Positions 9,595 through 20,048 of a stretch of DNA of 64,000 nt are shown piece by piece. The DNA is from Candidatus Hydrogenedentota bacterium (lineage in GTDB: Bacteria > Hydrogenedentota > Hydrogenedentia > Hydrogenedentales > CAITNO01). The position numbers were made by a program, and so were the translations under genes. The DNA lies in the NCBI GenBank assembly GCA_903893795.1, contig CAITNO010000110.1, forward strand, positions 62,001 to 126,000, given 5' to 3'. Each line of letters starts with the position of its first letter. Within the stretch, counting starts at the first letter, position 1. The notes under the pieces were generated by a model, which saw only the letters and a list, made by a program, of their open reading frames with translations, did not search any database and was not told the origin of the DNA.

Positions 9595-11604
9595 TCAGGA
9601 TTTCTTGAACATCCGCAGCATCACCACGCCGTGATGGGGGATGGAGGTGCTGACAGTCCCGTCAAATTCGCCCAAATTCTTCTGCCTCCAAAGGTCCCGG
9701 AGGGTCCATTTTCCCTTCAGCCCGATTCTTGCAAAGTTGAAATTGAAGCTCTTTGCGGCCTCATCGCCCCAGCGGAAATAGGACTCAGGCGTTTTTCCGA
9801 AACCGTCAATATAGAACAGGCCAACCACCGAAGACCCGTCCTCCATGGGTTTCAGCCAAATCTGCACGCCGTCTTTTTCCGCAACGAGCCGTCCGGGTTT
9901 TCCCAAAGGGTCCTGGTTCACTTCGATCACTTCCGCGTTGGTCAGCAGACCCAGTGTGAACGCGTCCAACTGTTCCAGCGGGCAACCCATCAGCAGGGGG
10001 GCGACCAGCAGGCAGAACAGGCTCATGTGGCTGTACTGCTCGTCGGGGGTCAGCCGGGTGGGGTGCATCTTCTGACCCGTCGCCACATTGCCGAGGATCA
10101 TCATGTCGGGGTCGCTCCAGTGCCCGGGCCCCGTATGGGGGAGCCATTCGTCCAGGGTAAAGGTGGTGAGGTAGAGACTTGTCCAACTGTCCCGGATGTC
10201 GGGTCCGGTGCGGTACATGTTGGCGGTGCGCGCCCAGTCACGCACCTTCTTGATGGGCGCATTGTTGGAAAGGCTGAACACGATGTCCCGGCCGGATTTC
10301 CGCAGGGCGTTCGACATGCGTTCGGCCGAATCCACATCGATCCGCCAGTCGTATTTCAGGAAGTCGACGCTCCACTCGGCCATTTGCCGCGCGTCAATCT
10401 CCTCAAAGCGGTATTTGCCAATGCGGTGAAAAGACTGCCCCTGTATGTTCTCAAAGAGTTCCCCGCCTTCGGGAGAATCGGACGAAGCGCCCAAATACCC
10501 GGCATAGCTGGAAATATAGGGCGTGGAATAGAGTCCGGCCTTGAGCCCCATCGCGTGGATGCGGTCGACCATCTCCTTCATCTCGGGAAATTTCTCATTG
10601 GGCTGCAGCGCCGTGAGGGGACCGCCTCTCCGTCCCTGCCAGGTGTCGTCAATATTGATGTAGGTCCATCCGTAGTTGTTGAGCCCGGCGGCGACCAGGG
10701 CTTCCGCCGAGGCAAGCACCTTCCCGCGGTCCAGGGCCTTCGCCCAGGCATTCCAGCCGTTCCACCCCATGGGGGGCGTCAGCGCGATGGCATCCCCGAT
10801 TTTGATCGTCAGCACCTGTGTGGCGGTCCCCAGGTCGTTGGTGGCCCCAATCTTCGCCGCATAAGCGCCGCGTTCGGCCACGCTGCCGGAGATAATGCCG
10901 GAGTGTTCATCCACAGACAGCCCCGCGGGCAGGTTCTCGGCGGAAAAGCGCATGGGTCGTTGACCCGTTGCCGCGATGGTATAGAGAAAGGGACGGCCCG
11001 GAGTCGCCCCAAAGACCTTCGCCGAGTTAATCCGGGGTGTCGGCGGGGCGGGCGGAGTGAGGATGTACTTTTCGCCCGTGTTCGGTTGCGGAACCGGCAT
11101 AGTACCTTCAAGCATGGCAAACTGGGCATTGGCCCAGTTGGAATAGGTCCGGTTGTTCCGAATGCCGCCCACCTTGTCCGTCACGAGCAGCCCCAGTAGC
11201 CTGACGCCGGTGAGGTCCATATCGACGGCCTTGGGCGCATCGCCCACGCGCATTTTCCCGCTGTCGAACAGCACCTTCCTGTCGGCAATCACATAGAAAG
11301 TCACCGGGTCCGACCGGTTGGCCGAGTCATCCACACCCACCAGGGCCGTGAATCGGGTGGCGTTGCCGTCCAGGCAAAAGGAGAGCACGCTGACGCTTTG
11401 CACCCCGACACCCCGCGCATACTCGGTGCCCTTCATGCGCATGGTGTCGTGAGTGTAGTTGGTCTTGGCCTGGACCGGACGAATCCCCTCGCTGTAGGCC
11501 TGAATCTCCAGATCATCCAGCCAGACCACACCGGTCTTCGGCGCGGCAAAGCCGGTTGTCGCGCCCAGCAGCAGGACCATGATTAGGGTCGGTAGTCGCT
11601 TCAT
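9595..11604 (-). CDS. GH27-like alpha-galactosidase with N-terminal NPCBM domain and putative Ig domain
   Basis: TPPMGWNGWNAWAKAL...YGWTYINIDDTWQG and LKYDWRIDVDSAERM match GH27; NPCBM-like N-terminus (GVGVQSVSVLSFCLDGNATRFTALVGVDD). Confidence 0.85.
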   Translation of the reverse strand: MKRLPTLIMVLLLGATTGFAAPKTGVVWLDDLEIQAYSEGIRPVQAKTNYTHDTMRMKGTEYARGVGVQSVSVLSFCLDGNATRFTALVGVDDSANRSDPVTFYVIADRKVLFDSGKMRVGDAPKAVDMDLTGVRLLGLLVTDKVGGIRNNRTYSNWANAQFAMLEGTMPVPQPNTGEKYILTPPAPPTPRINSAKVFGATPGRPFLYTIAATGQRPMRFSAENLPAGLSVDEHSGIISGSVAERGAYAAKIGATNDLGTATQVLTIKIGDAIALTPPMGWNGWNAWAKALDRGKVLASAEALVAAGLNNYGWTYINIDDTWQGRRGGPLTALQPNEKFPEMKEMVDRIHAMGLKAGLYSTPYISSYAGYLGASSDSPEGGELFENIQGQSFHRIGKYRFEEIDARQMAEWSVDFLKYDWRIDVDSAERMSNALRKSGRDIVFSLSNNAPIKKVRDWARTANMYRTGPDIRDSWTSLYLTTFTLDEWLPHTGPGHWSDPDMMILGNVATGQKMHPTRLTPDEQYSHMSLFCLLVAPLLMGCPLEQLDAFTLGLLTNAEVIEVNQDPLGKPGRLVAEKDGVQIWLKPMEDGSSVVGLFYIDGFGKTPESYFRWGDEAAKSFNFNFARIGLKGKWTLRDLWRQKNLGEFDGTVSTSIPHHGVVMLRMFKKS

Positions 11605-11826
11605 TGATTTGGTCTTTCCCGATTACAGCCTCAATTCCGGGCGGTCCGCCAAGTTCATGGGTCCGCGAAGGAATACCCGTGCCTGCGGCAATCTTCAGGA
11701 CACCATACTAGATTTGGGCGCTTTGATTCTCTTGAACGGTGCCGTCCGGCCGTTTGGCACTTGAATGGCCCCGGAAAGACCGCTCCCTCCTCCACCCCCT
11801 GCCTCAGTTTACAGTTCCCGTGCGCT

Positions 11827-11856
11827 TTGCCTTGCCCGCCCGCCGGACGGTATACT
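11827..11856 (+). promoter_or_regulatory. Candidate promoter for aroF (TTGCCT - 18 nt - TATACT)
   Basis: TTGCCT 11827-11832, TATACT 11851-11856, upstream of ATG 11913. Confidence 0.35.
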
Positions 11857-11912
11857 TCCCGTTCCCCGCGACAAATGCGGGAATCATCTCCACGCAATAG
11901 GAATTTCCGTTC

Positions 11913-12926
11913 ATGATTATCGTAATGGCATCGTCCAGGCCGGAGGACGTCGAGCACGTCGTCCAAAAAGTCGAGGAACTCGGCTATAAAGCGCATGTAA
12001 TCGTTGGTGTTGAGCGCACGGTTGTCGCGGCCGTGGGCGACGAGCGCGGCAAGGAGCGCCTGACGGCGCTTGAGTCGCTGGCCCACGTGGAGCGGGTGTT
12101 TCCCATCCTCAAGCCGTTCAAACTGGCCGGGCGCGAGGTCAGGCACGAGGATAGCATCGTTGAGTGCGGGTCCGCAAAGATAGGCGGCGGCCACTTCTGC
12201 GTCATGGCCGGGCCCTGCTCGGTGGAGTCGGAGGAGCAGGTAAACAGCTCGGCCCAAATCGTGAAAGCGGCCGGGGCCACCATGCTGCGCGGCGGCGCTT
12301 TCAAGCCCCGCACCTCGCCCTACAGCTTCCAGGGCATGGAACTGGAAGGACTGAAACTGCTGCAGGCCGCCGGGCGGGCCACGGGGCTGCCCGTGGTCAC
12401 CGAGGCCACCACGCCCGAGCAGGTGGGTGTCGTGGCGGAATATGCCGACATGATCCAGATTGGCGCGCGCAACATGCAAAACTACGGGCTGCTGCGGGCC
12501 GCTGGCAAGTCGGACAAGCCGGTGCTCCTCAAGCGCGGCATGATGTCGACCATCAATGAGTGGCTCATGTCCGCCGAGTACATCATGGCCGAGGGCAACC
12601 CGAACGTGGTGCTTTGCGAGCGCGGCATACGCACGTTTGAAACCGAGACGCGCAACACGCTGGACATTCAGGCGGTGCCGGTCATCCGGAAACTGAGCCA
12701 TCTGCCCATCATCATCGACCCGAGCCATGCGGCGGGCCGCTGGGAACTGGTGCTGCCCATGGCCTGCGCGGCCGTTGCGGCAGGCGCCGACGGGATCATG
12801 GTCGAGATGCACCCGAACCCCGAAGTCGCCATGTCCGACGGCCAGCAGTCGCTCAAGCCCAAGCGTTTCAGCATGCTGATGGAGGCAATCCGGCCGCTGT
12901 TGCAGGTAATGAACAAGACCCTGTGA
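11913..12926 (+). CDS. aroF: 3-deoxy-7-phosphoheptulonate synthase, AroF (I-beta) type with N-terminal ferredoxin-like domain
   Basis: [44 protein letters not shown] plus [54 protein letters not shown]. Confidence 0.92.
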   Translation: MIIVMASSRPEDVEHVVQKVEELGYKAHVIVGVERTVVAAVGDERGKERLTALESLAHVERVFPILKPFKLAGREVRHEDSIVECGSAKIGGGHFCVMAGPCSVESEEQVNSSAQIVKAAGATMLRGGAFKPRTSPYSFQGMELEGLKLLQAAGRATGLPVVTEATTPEQVGVVAEYADMIQIGARNMQNYGLLRAAGKSDKPVLLKRGMMSTINEWLMSAEYIMAEGNPNVVLCERGIRTFETETRNTLDIQAVPVIRKLSHLPIIIDPSHAAGRWELVLPMACAAVAAGADGIMVEMHPNPEVAMSDGQQSLKPKRFSMLMEAIRPLLQVMNKTL

Positions 12927-12951
12927 CCCGAACGGGGCGCAGGAAAAGCAG

Positions 12952-13575
12952 GTGGACCCGATCATGTCTGAAGAAGAACTGATTCCGCTCGACGAAATAG
13001 AAAGCCCCCCGGACGACGGCGAGTCGCTGGAGCCGGTGGAGACGCTCGGCCGCGAGGAATCGCGCCAGGCGCTCTACGCGCTCATGTTTGTGAGCGACAA
13101 ACCGCTCAGCCCGAACCGTCTGGCCCAGGCGCTTGGCGACATGGACCCCGACATTGTGGCCATGCTGCTGGAGGAACTGCGCGAGGAACTGGACGCGCAG
13201 GAGTCGCTGCCCTACACCCTGCGCGAGATCGCCGGCGGCTATCAGTTCATGACCAAGCCCCAGTTTGCCCCCTATGTGCGGCGCCTGTTCCAGGTCAAGA
13301 AAAGCAACCGCATGTCCAAGTCGCTGCTGGAAACGCTGGCCATCATCGCCTACAAGCAGCCGGTCACCCGTGCCGAGGTGGAAGCCATCCGCGGCGTCAG
13401 CGTGTCCTACGCCTTCGACCAGCTCCAGGACAAGCGGCTCATCCGCATCGCAGGCGTTGCAGACCTGCCGGGCCGCCCCAAGATTTACCGCACCACCGAC
13501 GAATTCCTCACCACCTTCGGTCTCAAGAGCCTTAAAGAACTGCCGTCCATCGACGAGCTGCGCATTCTGGACTAG
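12952..13575 (+). CDS. scpB: SMC-Scp complex subunit ScpB
   Basis: LETLAIIAYKQPVTRAEVEAIRGVSVSYAFDQLQDKRLIRIAG...GRPKIYRTTDEFLTTFGLKSLKELP. Confidence 0.92.
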   Translation: MDPIMSEEELIPLDEIESPPDDGESLEPVETLGREESRQALYALMFVSDKPLSPNRLAQALGDMDPDIVAMLLEELREELDAQESLPYTLREIAGGYQFMTKPQFAPYVRRLFQVKKSNRMSKSLLETLAIIAYKQPVTRAEVEAIRGVSVSYAFDQLQDKRLIRIAGVADLPGRPKIYRTTDEFLTTFGLKSLKELPSIDELRILD

Positions 13576-13578
13576 CCC

Positions 13579-14295
13579 GTGGTGCGGCTGCAGAAATACC
13601 TTGCCGAATGCGGCGTGGCCTCCCGGCGCGCCTCCGAGACGCTCATTTCCGAGGGACGTGTCCGTGTGAACGGTGCCGTTGCCACCCTTGGTCAGTCCGT
13701 GGACCCCGCGACAGACCGTGTCGCCGTGGACGGGCGCGAACTCGGCACGGATGACAAGGTTTACATCGTTCTCAACAAGCCGCGCAACGTTGTCACCACC
13801 GCCAAGGACACCCACGGCCGGCGCACCGTGCTGGATTGCGTGCAAAGCTCCGATGCCCGCCTCTTTCCCGTGGGCCGCCTCGACTTTGACGTTGAGGGGG
13901 TGTTGCTGCTTACCAATGACGGCGAACTGGCCTACCGCCTCATCCATCCAAAGTTCCGCATCGAAAAGGAATACCTGGCCTGGGTGCGCGGGAGAATGGA
14001 AGCTGCCGCAGCCGCGCAACTGGAGCAGGGGGTGGAGTTGGAAGACGGTCTTACCGCCCCGGCCAAGGTCGGCGTGCTCGAAACCCGGTCCGGCAACTCA
14101 CTCGTGCGGCTCATTATCCACGAGGGGCGCAAGCGCGAGGTCAAGCGCATGTGCGATGCCGTGGGCCACCCCGTGCAGACGCTCCGCCGCATCACTTTTG
14201 CGGGCATTGAGTGCAACGGCCTGCGCCCCGGCGAATGGCGCAACCTCACGGAGCGCGAAATCACCGGACTCATGGTCCTGGTTGGCCTGAAGTAG
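13579..14295 (+). CDS. rluB: 23S rRNA pseudouridine synthase, RluB/RsuA family
   Basis: RLQKYLAECGVASRRASETLISEGRVRVNG S4-like domain; VGRLDFDVEGVLLLTNDGELAYRLIHP catalytic motif; GTG start next to the scpB stop. Confidence 0.85.
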   Translation: MVRLQKYLAECGVASRRASETLISEGRVRVNGAVATLGQSVDPATDRVAVDGRELGTDDKVYIVLNKPRNVVTTAKDTHGRRTVLDCVQSSDARLFPVGRLDFDVEGVLLLTNDGELAYRLIHPKFRIEKEYLAWVRGRMEAAAAAQLEQGVELEDGLTAPAKVGVLETRSGNSLVRLIIHEGRKREVKRMCDAVGHPVQTLRRITFAGIECNGLRPGEWRNLTEREITGLMVLVGLK

Positions 14296-14306
14296 CGCCC
14301 GCTCTC

Positions 14307-14361
14307 GTGGCACGGGCATCTTGCCCGTGATCCCGAAACATGGGCGGGACGCCCATGCCAC
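14307..14361. repeat. Double palindrome between convergent genes
   Basis: cacgggca-tct-tgcccgtg and catgggcg-gga-cgcccatg are each perfect 8-bp hairpins; the flanks gtgg...ccac also pair. Confidence 0.7.
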
Positions 14362-16764
14362 TCATGTCCCGGCAGCCATGCCCAAATCGAAGGTCTTCGT
14401 CACAAAGGTATGCGCGCTGCGCAGGGGACGGCCCCAGTCCAGTGTGGTGTTCGGCTCGGTGATTAGGTGCGACGGGCGCGGCGGAATGTTCAGGGACTCC
14501 GGCAGGCCGTAAATCTTCTCCAGCATCTTGAGCCGCAGCGGGTCGTTTGCGTTGAGGACAAAGGTCACATCGACACCCTCGCGCGGGAACAACTGCACGT
14601 CCCGCTCCCACCCCTCTTTTCTTCCACCCGTGTCCACGCCCAGCACGGTGGACCCCAGCACTTCCGTGGGCGAGGCCACGATGAGGCGCATCTGCGTCAC
14701 GGCCTCGGAGGACCCGATGTGCAGGGTCAGGTTCCTTTTGCCATCGACCACCTCATTGCGCAGCACCGTCACCTGCGGCCCGCCCAGGGGGGCCACCGGC
14801 GCCGGGGCCTTCATGTATTCGTCGCTGTAGGCAGGCACAATCCAGCTTCCGAAGATTTCGGAGCGGCTGTGTTTGCCCGGCTTCATGTGGGTGTCATAGT
14901 GCCCGCCCGGCAGAAATTCATTGATGGTGGCGCGCGGTGTGCCAGCCGGTATGAACTGCGACAGCCATTCATCCGGTGCCTGGTCGTTGCTGATCCAGTA
15001 GGCCCTGCCTGTGTCCTGGTCCAGCCCGTAGCTCAGGCAGTCGAAATGCGGCTTCAACGCGCTGGGTCCGTTGTTGGCGAGGCCCAGTCCCACCAGTCCC
15101 AGTCCAAGGAAGAGCGAACCCAGGGGCAGCCAGTACCTGTTCGGCCATTCGAGCAGGGCCAGGGCCGGCACCAGGAAACCGGCCAACAGCAGCACGGCCA
15201 GTCCCAGCACCACCGAGAGCATGATGGTCGCCATGGTGACAAGGCCGATGAGCGAGGGAACAAGGATGAATATGCCGGGCAGCCCAAACAGCGCCGCCAC
15301 CAGGACCAATCCGCGCGGCAGGTCTTCGTCCGCGGGCGCCGCGAAGAGCACGGCAATGCCGGCCGTACCGAAAACAAGCGGCCACAGCGCCAGATAGGCG
15401 CCTCCGGGCACGTACCGCTCGAGCGCCCAGAGCAGCGCGACCGAGGCGAAGCAGGAGGAGGCAGCAAGGTTCTGCACCGTGGCGGCGCGGCGGAACAGCG
15501 TGTACAGCCCCGCAATCACGCCCACCGCGGCCAGGGCCATGCCCACACCGTAAAGGTCATTGTTGTACAGCAGATAGCGGCCGTGGGTCCTGAAGACAAG
15601 CACCGTCAGCCCGCCCATGAGAGCGGCAACACAAAGCGCGCACAGCACAAAGAAGACTGCACCAACCAGCAGCCCCCCGATGCTCAGGTGTTTGCGTGCA
15701 AGTCCAAGCAACAGCACACAGGCCAGGAAAGCCGTCGCCAAGGCCGCAAAGGGCCGACCCCAGGACTGGGGATAATGCACCAGGTGCCCGCCAATCGAGT
15801 TGAAATAGGTGGCGTCGGGTGCGGTTGCCGTGACATTGGCGAGGTCCATGCCGCCGAAGTACCGGGCGAAACCGAGCGCATACTCGCCATGGTGCTGCAC
15901 GCTGCCGCGGTTGAGCAGGTCGGGGTTGTCGTCACGGGTGTGATAGCGGCAGAAATCCCCCACGAAGGCGACGTTGTACCCCTTCATGCCGTGCCGCTTG
16001 AAGGCCCCGAAATCGCTGCCAAAGGGCGATTTCTTAAAAACGTCATACATGATGGAAGTGGCGCGCGCATTGACCCCGGATTTTGCCATCTCCGTAATCA
16101 ACCAGCCGTTTTCGGGGCTGGTTTCGAACATGTAGGACGGCCCCGAAGTGCCGCGCGCCTCGAAGTTGAGGATGATCCCCACGTCGCCGTTTTTCACCCA
16201 GGGATGTTCGGTGAAGGAATTCGCCCCGCCGCCGGAGTATTCCTCCGCGTCGGTGAAGCACAGAATGATGTCATTCTTGAGCGGCGGTCCCGCCTTGAGC
16301 GCCCGGGCCACCTCCAGCATGGCCCCCACACCGCCGCAGTCATCGGTTGCGCCGGGGCCGTAGGGCACGCTGTCGTAGTGCGCCGCCATGGCGAAGGCCT
16401 TGGTGTTTGCGGTTCCCGGAATGCGCGCCAGAACGTTGTGGTAGACGCCAATTCCCCCGTTTGTGTTCACCGCCGTCTGAATTTCCGCGGGCACGTCCAT
16501 GGCTTTGAGCTGGGCGAAGATGTACTCGTACACCCGGTCATTGGCAAAGGAGCCGGCCGGATGCGTCACCGTGGCCACTTCGCGGATGTGCTTCAGCGCC
16601 CGCTCTGCGGAAAACTCATTCGCGGGTGCGTCTGCCGGTTTGGGACTGGGCGGCAGTTGGGTCCAGTAGGCGCACAGCACGGCCCCCAATATCATGAGGA
16701 AGGCCGCGCCGGCATAAAGGGCTGCGCTGCGTTTTTCGGCGGAACTGCAGTTGCTGGATGTCAT
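14362..16764 (-). CDS. M28 family metallopeptidase with multi-pass membrane C-terminal region
   Basis: AMAAHYDSVPYGPGATDDCGGVGAMLEVARAL...ILCFTDAEEYSGGGANSFTEHPW, followed by many hydrophobic segments. Confidence 0.85.
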   Translation of the reverse strand: MTSSNCSSAEKRSAALYAGAAFLMILGAVLCAYWTQLPPSPKPADAPANEFSAERALKHIREVATVTHPAGSFANDRVYEYIFAQLKAMDVPAEIQTAVNTNGGIGVYHNVLARIPGTANTKAFAMAAHYDSVPYGPGATDDCGGVGAMLEVARALKAGPPLKNDIILCFTDAEEYSGGGANSFTEHPWVKNGDVGIILNFEARGTSGPSYMFETSPENGWLITEMAKSGVNARATSIMYDVFKKSPFGSDFGAFKRHGMKGYNVAFVGDFCRYHTRDDNPDLLNRGSVQHHGEYALGFARYFGGMDLANVTATAPDATYFNSIGGHLVHYPQSWGRPFAALATAFLACVLLLGLARKHLSIGGLLVGAVFFVLCALCVAALMGGLTVLVFRTHGRYLLYNNDLYGVGMALAAVGVIAGLYTLFRRAATVQNLAASSCFASVALLWALERYVPGGAYLALWPLVFGTAGIAVLFAAPADEDLPRGLVLVAALFGLPGIFILVPSLIGLVTMATIMLSVVLGLAVLLLAGFLVPALALLEWPNRYWLPLGSLFLGLGLVGLGLANNGPSALKPHFDCLSYGLDQDTGRAYWISNDQAPDEWLSQFIPAGTPRATINEFLPGGHYDTHMKPGKHSRSEIFGSWIVPAYSDEYMKAPAPVAPLGGPQVTVLRNEVVDGKRNLTLHIGSSEAVTQMRLIVASPTEVLGSTVLGVDTGGRKEGWERDVQLFPREGVDVTFVLNANDPLRLKMLEKIYGLPESLNIPPRPSHLITEPNTTLDWGRPLRSAHTFVTKTFDLGMAAGT

Positions 16765-16869
16765 GGCAGATGGTTGACTCCTTCGCGCAAACGGTCTGTG
16801 GCCCAGAATTCATGCCAACATCAGACCTGCCAAGGAGTTCCAAAGTTTCGCCCCTTCGTTCTACGCCCT

Positions 16870-17982
16870 TCAGGAACTCTCCAGAATGCTGCGAATCTGT
16901 TTCTCCCGCGCCTCGATGCTCTCGGTCAGCTTGAACTGCACCCGTGCACGGTTCAGGTTCTGCCCGTCGTAGCGTGTCTTGAAGTACACATCCCCGGCGA
17001 TGTAATCGGCGAAAAAACGCAGGCCCAGTTCGAAGGCAATCAGGCGGATGGCGTCGTACAGGTAACTGCGGTCCGCTTCGGTGAGGAAGGCCCGCGCATG
17101 GACCATGTACCCCCTGACGATGGCCTCGCACAGGTCCGAGTCAAAGATGACGCGGCCCATGTCCTGGGTTTCTTCGCCCGCGGGATTGCAGGAGGAGCGC
17201 AGGCAGTCTCCGAAATCATAGTGGATGAGTCCGGGCTTTACCGTGTCCAGATCGACGATGCAGGTGCCCTTGCCCGTCGCGTCGTCAATCATGATATTCG
17301 AGATTTTTGGGTCGCCATGCACGGCGCGCAGCACCAATTGCCCACGGTCTTTGGCGTCTTCGAGTACCGAGCACCACGTCCGGCGCTCCTCCACAAAGCG
17401 GTGGCAGCGCTGCGCCTCCATGGACGAGGCAAGCCGCGCCGCGCCTTCGGGCGTTTGCAGTGCGGTGTCGAGTTTCTTGAAATATCCGGGCGTTATGTGG
17501 AATCCAGGGAGAGTGTCATACAGGGAATTGGCGTCCATGTCGCTGATGAGCCGCTGGAACTGCCCCAGCACAAAGCCCACTTCGTGGGCGTGCTCAACGC
17601 TTTGCACCTGGCCGTAGGAATGAGCCGAGGCGATCAGCGTGATGGCCCGCCAGTATTCGCCCTCGCCGTCAATCACAAAATCTTTTCCGTCCTTGGCGTT
17701 GATCACGCGCGGCAACTGCCAGATGCGGTCGGAAAGGTGGGCCTCCTCCTCCAGGCGGCGGTGAACATGTCCGGTCACCAGGAGCATGTTCTTCATGATG
17801 TATTCGGGATTGGGGAAAACGCGCTGGTTGATGCGCTGCAAAACGATCCGTTCTTCGGAAAAGGTGGTCCGGAAGATGGCCAGGTAGGTGTCGTTCACAT
17901 TGCCGTCACCCAGCAGTTCAACGGTCACCAGTCGTCCGGCCACGTCAAATTTCGGCGCAATCAAGGCTGCTTTCACGTCCAC
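16870..17982 (-). CDS. Aminoglycoside-phosphotransferase-fold kinase, resembling N-acetylhexosamine 1-kinase (NahK)
   Basis: VHGDPKISNIMIDDATGKGTCIVDLDTVKPGLIHYDFGDCLRSSCNPAGE and GDGNVNDTYLAI...VLQRINQRVFPNPEYIMKNM. Confidence 0.75.
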   Translation of the reverse strand: MDVKAALIAPKFDVAGRLVTVELLGDGNVNDTYLAIFRTTFSEERIVLQRINQRVFPNPEYIMKNMLLVTGHVHRRLEEEAHLSDRIWQLPRVINAKDGKDFVIDGEGEYWRAITLIASAHSYGQVQSVEHAHEVGFVLGQFQRLISDMDANSLYDTLPGFHITPGYFKKLDTALQTPEGAARLASSMEAQRCHRFVEERRTWCSVLEDAKDRGQLVLRAVHGDPKISNIMIDDATGKGTCIVDLDTVKPGLIHYDFGDCLRSSCNPAGEETQDMGRVIFDSDLCEAIVRGYMVHARAFLTEADRSYLYDAIRLIAFELGLRFFADYIAGDVYFKTRYDGQNLNRARVQFKLTESIEAREKQIRSILESS

Positions 17983-18032
17983 GTACTCCTGTTAAACCCC
18001 AGGCTGTCTGGGGCGTTCGTTTCAATTCCAAA

Positions 18033-18914
18033 TCAAGTTGGCATTTCGTCCGCGCGTTTCCGCACCTCGTCAATCATGGATTTCCAGTGCTTCTTGAGAA
18101 AAGCCGGTTTCTCCAGGCTGTCCAGGGCATAGGCGCGGTCTGCCCGCGACAAGTCCAGCACGGCCGTAATCATTTCCTCCTGGTAATACCCGGTCTCCGC
18201 CAGGGGAAGGCCGCTGGGTTCGCGGATGAACGACGCACCGCTGGAAGTCTGTTTGCCGTCCGGCGTCTGGCCGATGGTGTTGGCCACGCAATGAAAGATC
18301 CGTGTGCTTGGTCCGGCCGGTTGCTGGGCCCGTCCGGACACCCGCTTCCAGGCGACCGCCTCGACCTCATCGGAACTGCACGACGGGTGAAACAGGACCT
18401 GCGCGCCCGCCATCGCCGGAATCCGGTAGAGTTCGGGATGGCGCCCGTCGCGGCAGATGACCAGCGTGCACTGGATGCCGTCTATCTTGAACAGGGAAAG
18501 CTTGTCCCCGCCCCGGCAGTGTTTCTTTTCATCCACCCCTGCCATGTGGACCTTGGCGTACTCATGCGTGATCACGCCATCGGGGTTAATCACATGCGCC
18601 AAGTTCAGATAGCGCCGGGGAGTCTTGCGCAGTGTGCCCGCAATGACCCAAATCCCATGGCGCGCCGCCGCCTCACGCGTCCTGTCCAGCGCCGCCTGCA
18701 CCTCCTTTGGGCGTAGCGCAAGCACATGGGGAAAGTAATAGCCGGTCAGACCGGCTTCCGGAAAGAGGACCACCCGGCTTCCCGCCTCCGCCGCCTGTTG
18801 AACATAGTGCAGGGTGCGCTCAAGATTGAATGCAAGGGACCTCGCCCAGTGCATTTGCACACAGGACACCTGCAACGAGGTGCCGCCCCCCTCCTTTACT
18901 GCCATACCCTGCAT
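18033..18914 (-). CDS. Carbon-nitrogen hydrolase (nitrilase superfamily)
   Basis: Catalytic triad motifs FPEAGLTGY (E), EYAKVHM (K), LVICRDGRHPE (C). ORF extends to 18989; internal ATG preferred. Confidence 0.8.
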   Translation of the reverse strand: MQGMAVKEGGGTSLQVSCVQMHWARSLAFNLERTLHYVQQAAEAGSRVVLFPEAGLTGYYFPHVLALRPKEVQAALDRTREAAARHGIWVIAGTLRKTPRRYLNLAHVINPDGVITHEYAKVHMAGVDEKKHCRGGDKLSLFKIDGIQCTLVICRDGRHPELYRIPAMAGAQVLFHPSCSSDEVEAVAWKRVSGRAQQPAGPSTRIFHCVANTIGQTPDGKQTSSGASFIREPSGLPLAETGYYQEEMITAVLDLSRADRAYALDSLEKPAFLKKHWKSMIDEVRKRADEMPT

Positions 18915-19039
18915 ATTCGCTGATCCATGAATTGCTCCGCAGGCATTCCCTATTGACTGCTCAAGGCGCTTTGACCATGACCATCGCATTATAGCGGCGG
19001 CTTTGCCCCTTTGCCAACCCCGGCGCGCCCGCGATCTTT

Positions 19040-19069
19040 TTGTCCATCCACGGCGTTCTTCTTTATAGT
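19040..19069 (+). promoter_or_regulatory. Candidate promoter for the thioredoxin-like gene (TTGTCC - 18 nt - TATAGT)
   Basis: TTGTCC 19040-19045, TATAGT 19064-19069, ATG 19118. Confidence 0.4.
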
Positions 19070-19117
19070 ATCTTGCAAGGGTGGAGGCGGGAAGTGCGCG
19101 GACGTGAGGCGGAATAG

Positions 19118-19684
19118 ATGGAAGAAATGATAAAGGGCTATGAAAAAGCGCCTGTCAAGCGGTTCTTCTTGGACCACTGGCGCCAGATTGCCGTGGTTTT
19201 GGCGGGAGCAGGGTTGATTTCGCTTTACTTTGGCGGCTATTTGCACATTCCGGACCCCATGGAAGGCAAAATGGCGAAGGTGTTTTCTCTCACCACCCTT
19301 GACGGGAGGAAGGTAAACCTTTCGGACCATCTCGGGAAGGATGCGGTGCTGCTCGACTTCTGGGCGGTCTGGTGCCCCCCCTGCCGAAAATCCATTCCGG
19401 CGCTCGCCAGTATCGCGCAAGAGTATGGCCCGCGCGGTTTGGCCGTCTACGCGGTCAACCAGCAGGATTCGCCGGACGCCGTGCGCAACTTCCTGAAAAG
19501 TGAGCACGCAAACCTCCCCGTGCTCATGGACCCTGAAAGTGTCGTCGGCAACCTGTACGGGGTGTCCGGCATACCCAAGATGGTTCTTATCGACCACAGC
19601 GGGACCGTTACGCTTGTGCAGACGGGTTACGGTCCCGGCTCGGACCGGACCATTCGCAAGGCGGTCGAAGCCGCGCTCAAGTAG
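19118..19684 (+). CDS. TlpA/ResA-like membrane-anchored thioredoxin-fold protein
   Basis: N-terminal TM segment; VLLDFWAVWCPPCRKSIPAL redox motif; GVSGIPKMVLIDHSG cis-Pro motif. Confidence 0.88.
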   Translation: MEEMIKGYEKAPVKRFFLDHWRQIAVVLAGAGLISLYFGGYLHIPDPMEGKMAKVFSLTTLDGRKVNLSDHLGKDAVLLDFWAVWCPPCRKSIPALASIAQEYGPRGLAVYAVNQQDSPDAVRNFLKSEHANLPVLMDPESVVGNLYGVSGIPKMVLIDHSGTVTLVQTGYGPGSDRTIRKAVEAALK

Positions 19685-20018
19685 GGGCTGGGGCGCTTCA
19701 ATCCGAGGGTGCTCCGCATCGCGGAAAAGTCATTTCATAGCTCGCAGGAGTTTGGCATCATCCTCATTCGCGGGGTTTTGCCCTTCCATTGCAGGCAGCC
19801 TCTGGGCCGACCGGGACCGGGTGATACACACAGGCAAGGTCCGGATATTCTTCGCCAGGGCCATGGGAACAGCCCATTTCTCCACTGATCCAAGAGCATA
19901 CTGACAACTGGTTGGCGAATCGTTCACCACATCCGGGCAGACGCAACGAAGCGGCGTATCCGGCTTTATGAACAACTCCGCCCTGCAACGCAGCATGGTT
20001 GCAGAAATTCAAGTTGGA

Positions 20019-20048
20019 TTGCGGCGGTTACCGCCAATACTCTATAAT
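20019..20048 (+). promoter_or_regulatory. Candidate promoter (TTGCGG - 18 nt - TATAAT) with a hairpin in the spacer
   Basis: TATAAT at 20043-20048; ggcgg-tta-ccgcc inverted repeat in the spacer; about 250 nt upstream of ATG 20300. Confidence 0.4.

Noticed and set aside
9631-11199. 522-aa plus-strand ORF
   Set aside because: Antisense to the GH27-like gene; no recognisable motifs.
14467-18132. 1221-aa plus-strand ORF
   Set aside because: Antisense to M28 peptidase and NahK-like kinase genes that have clear family motifs.
19730-19996. 88-aa minus-strand ORF
   Set aside because: No recognisable domain or RBS; might be a gene remnant but I cannot support it.
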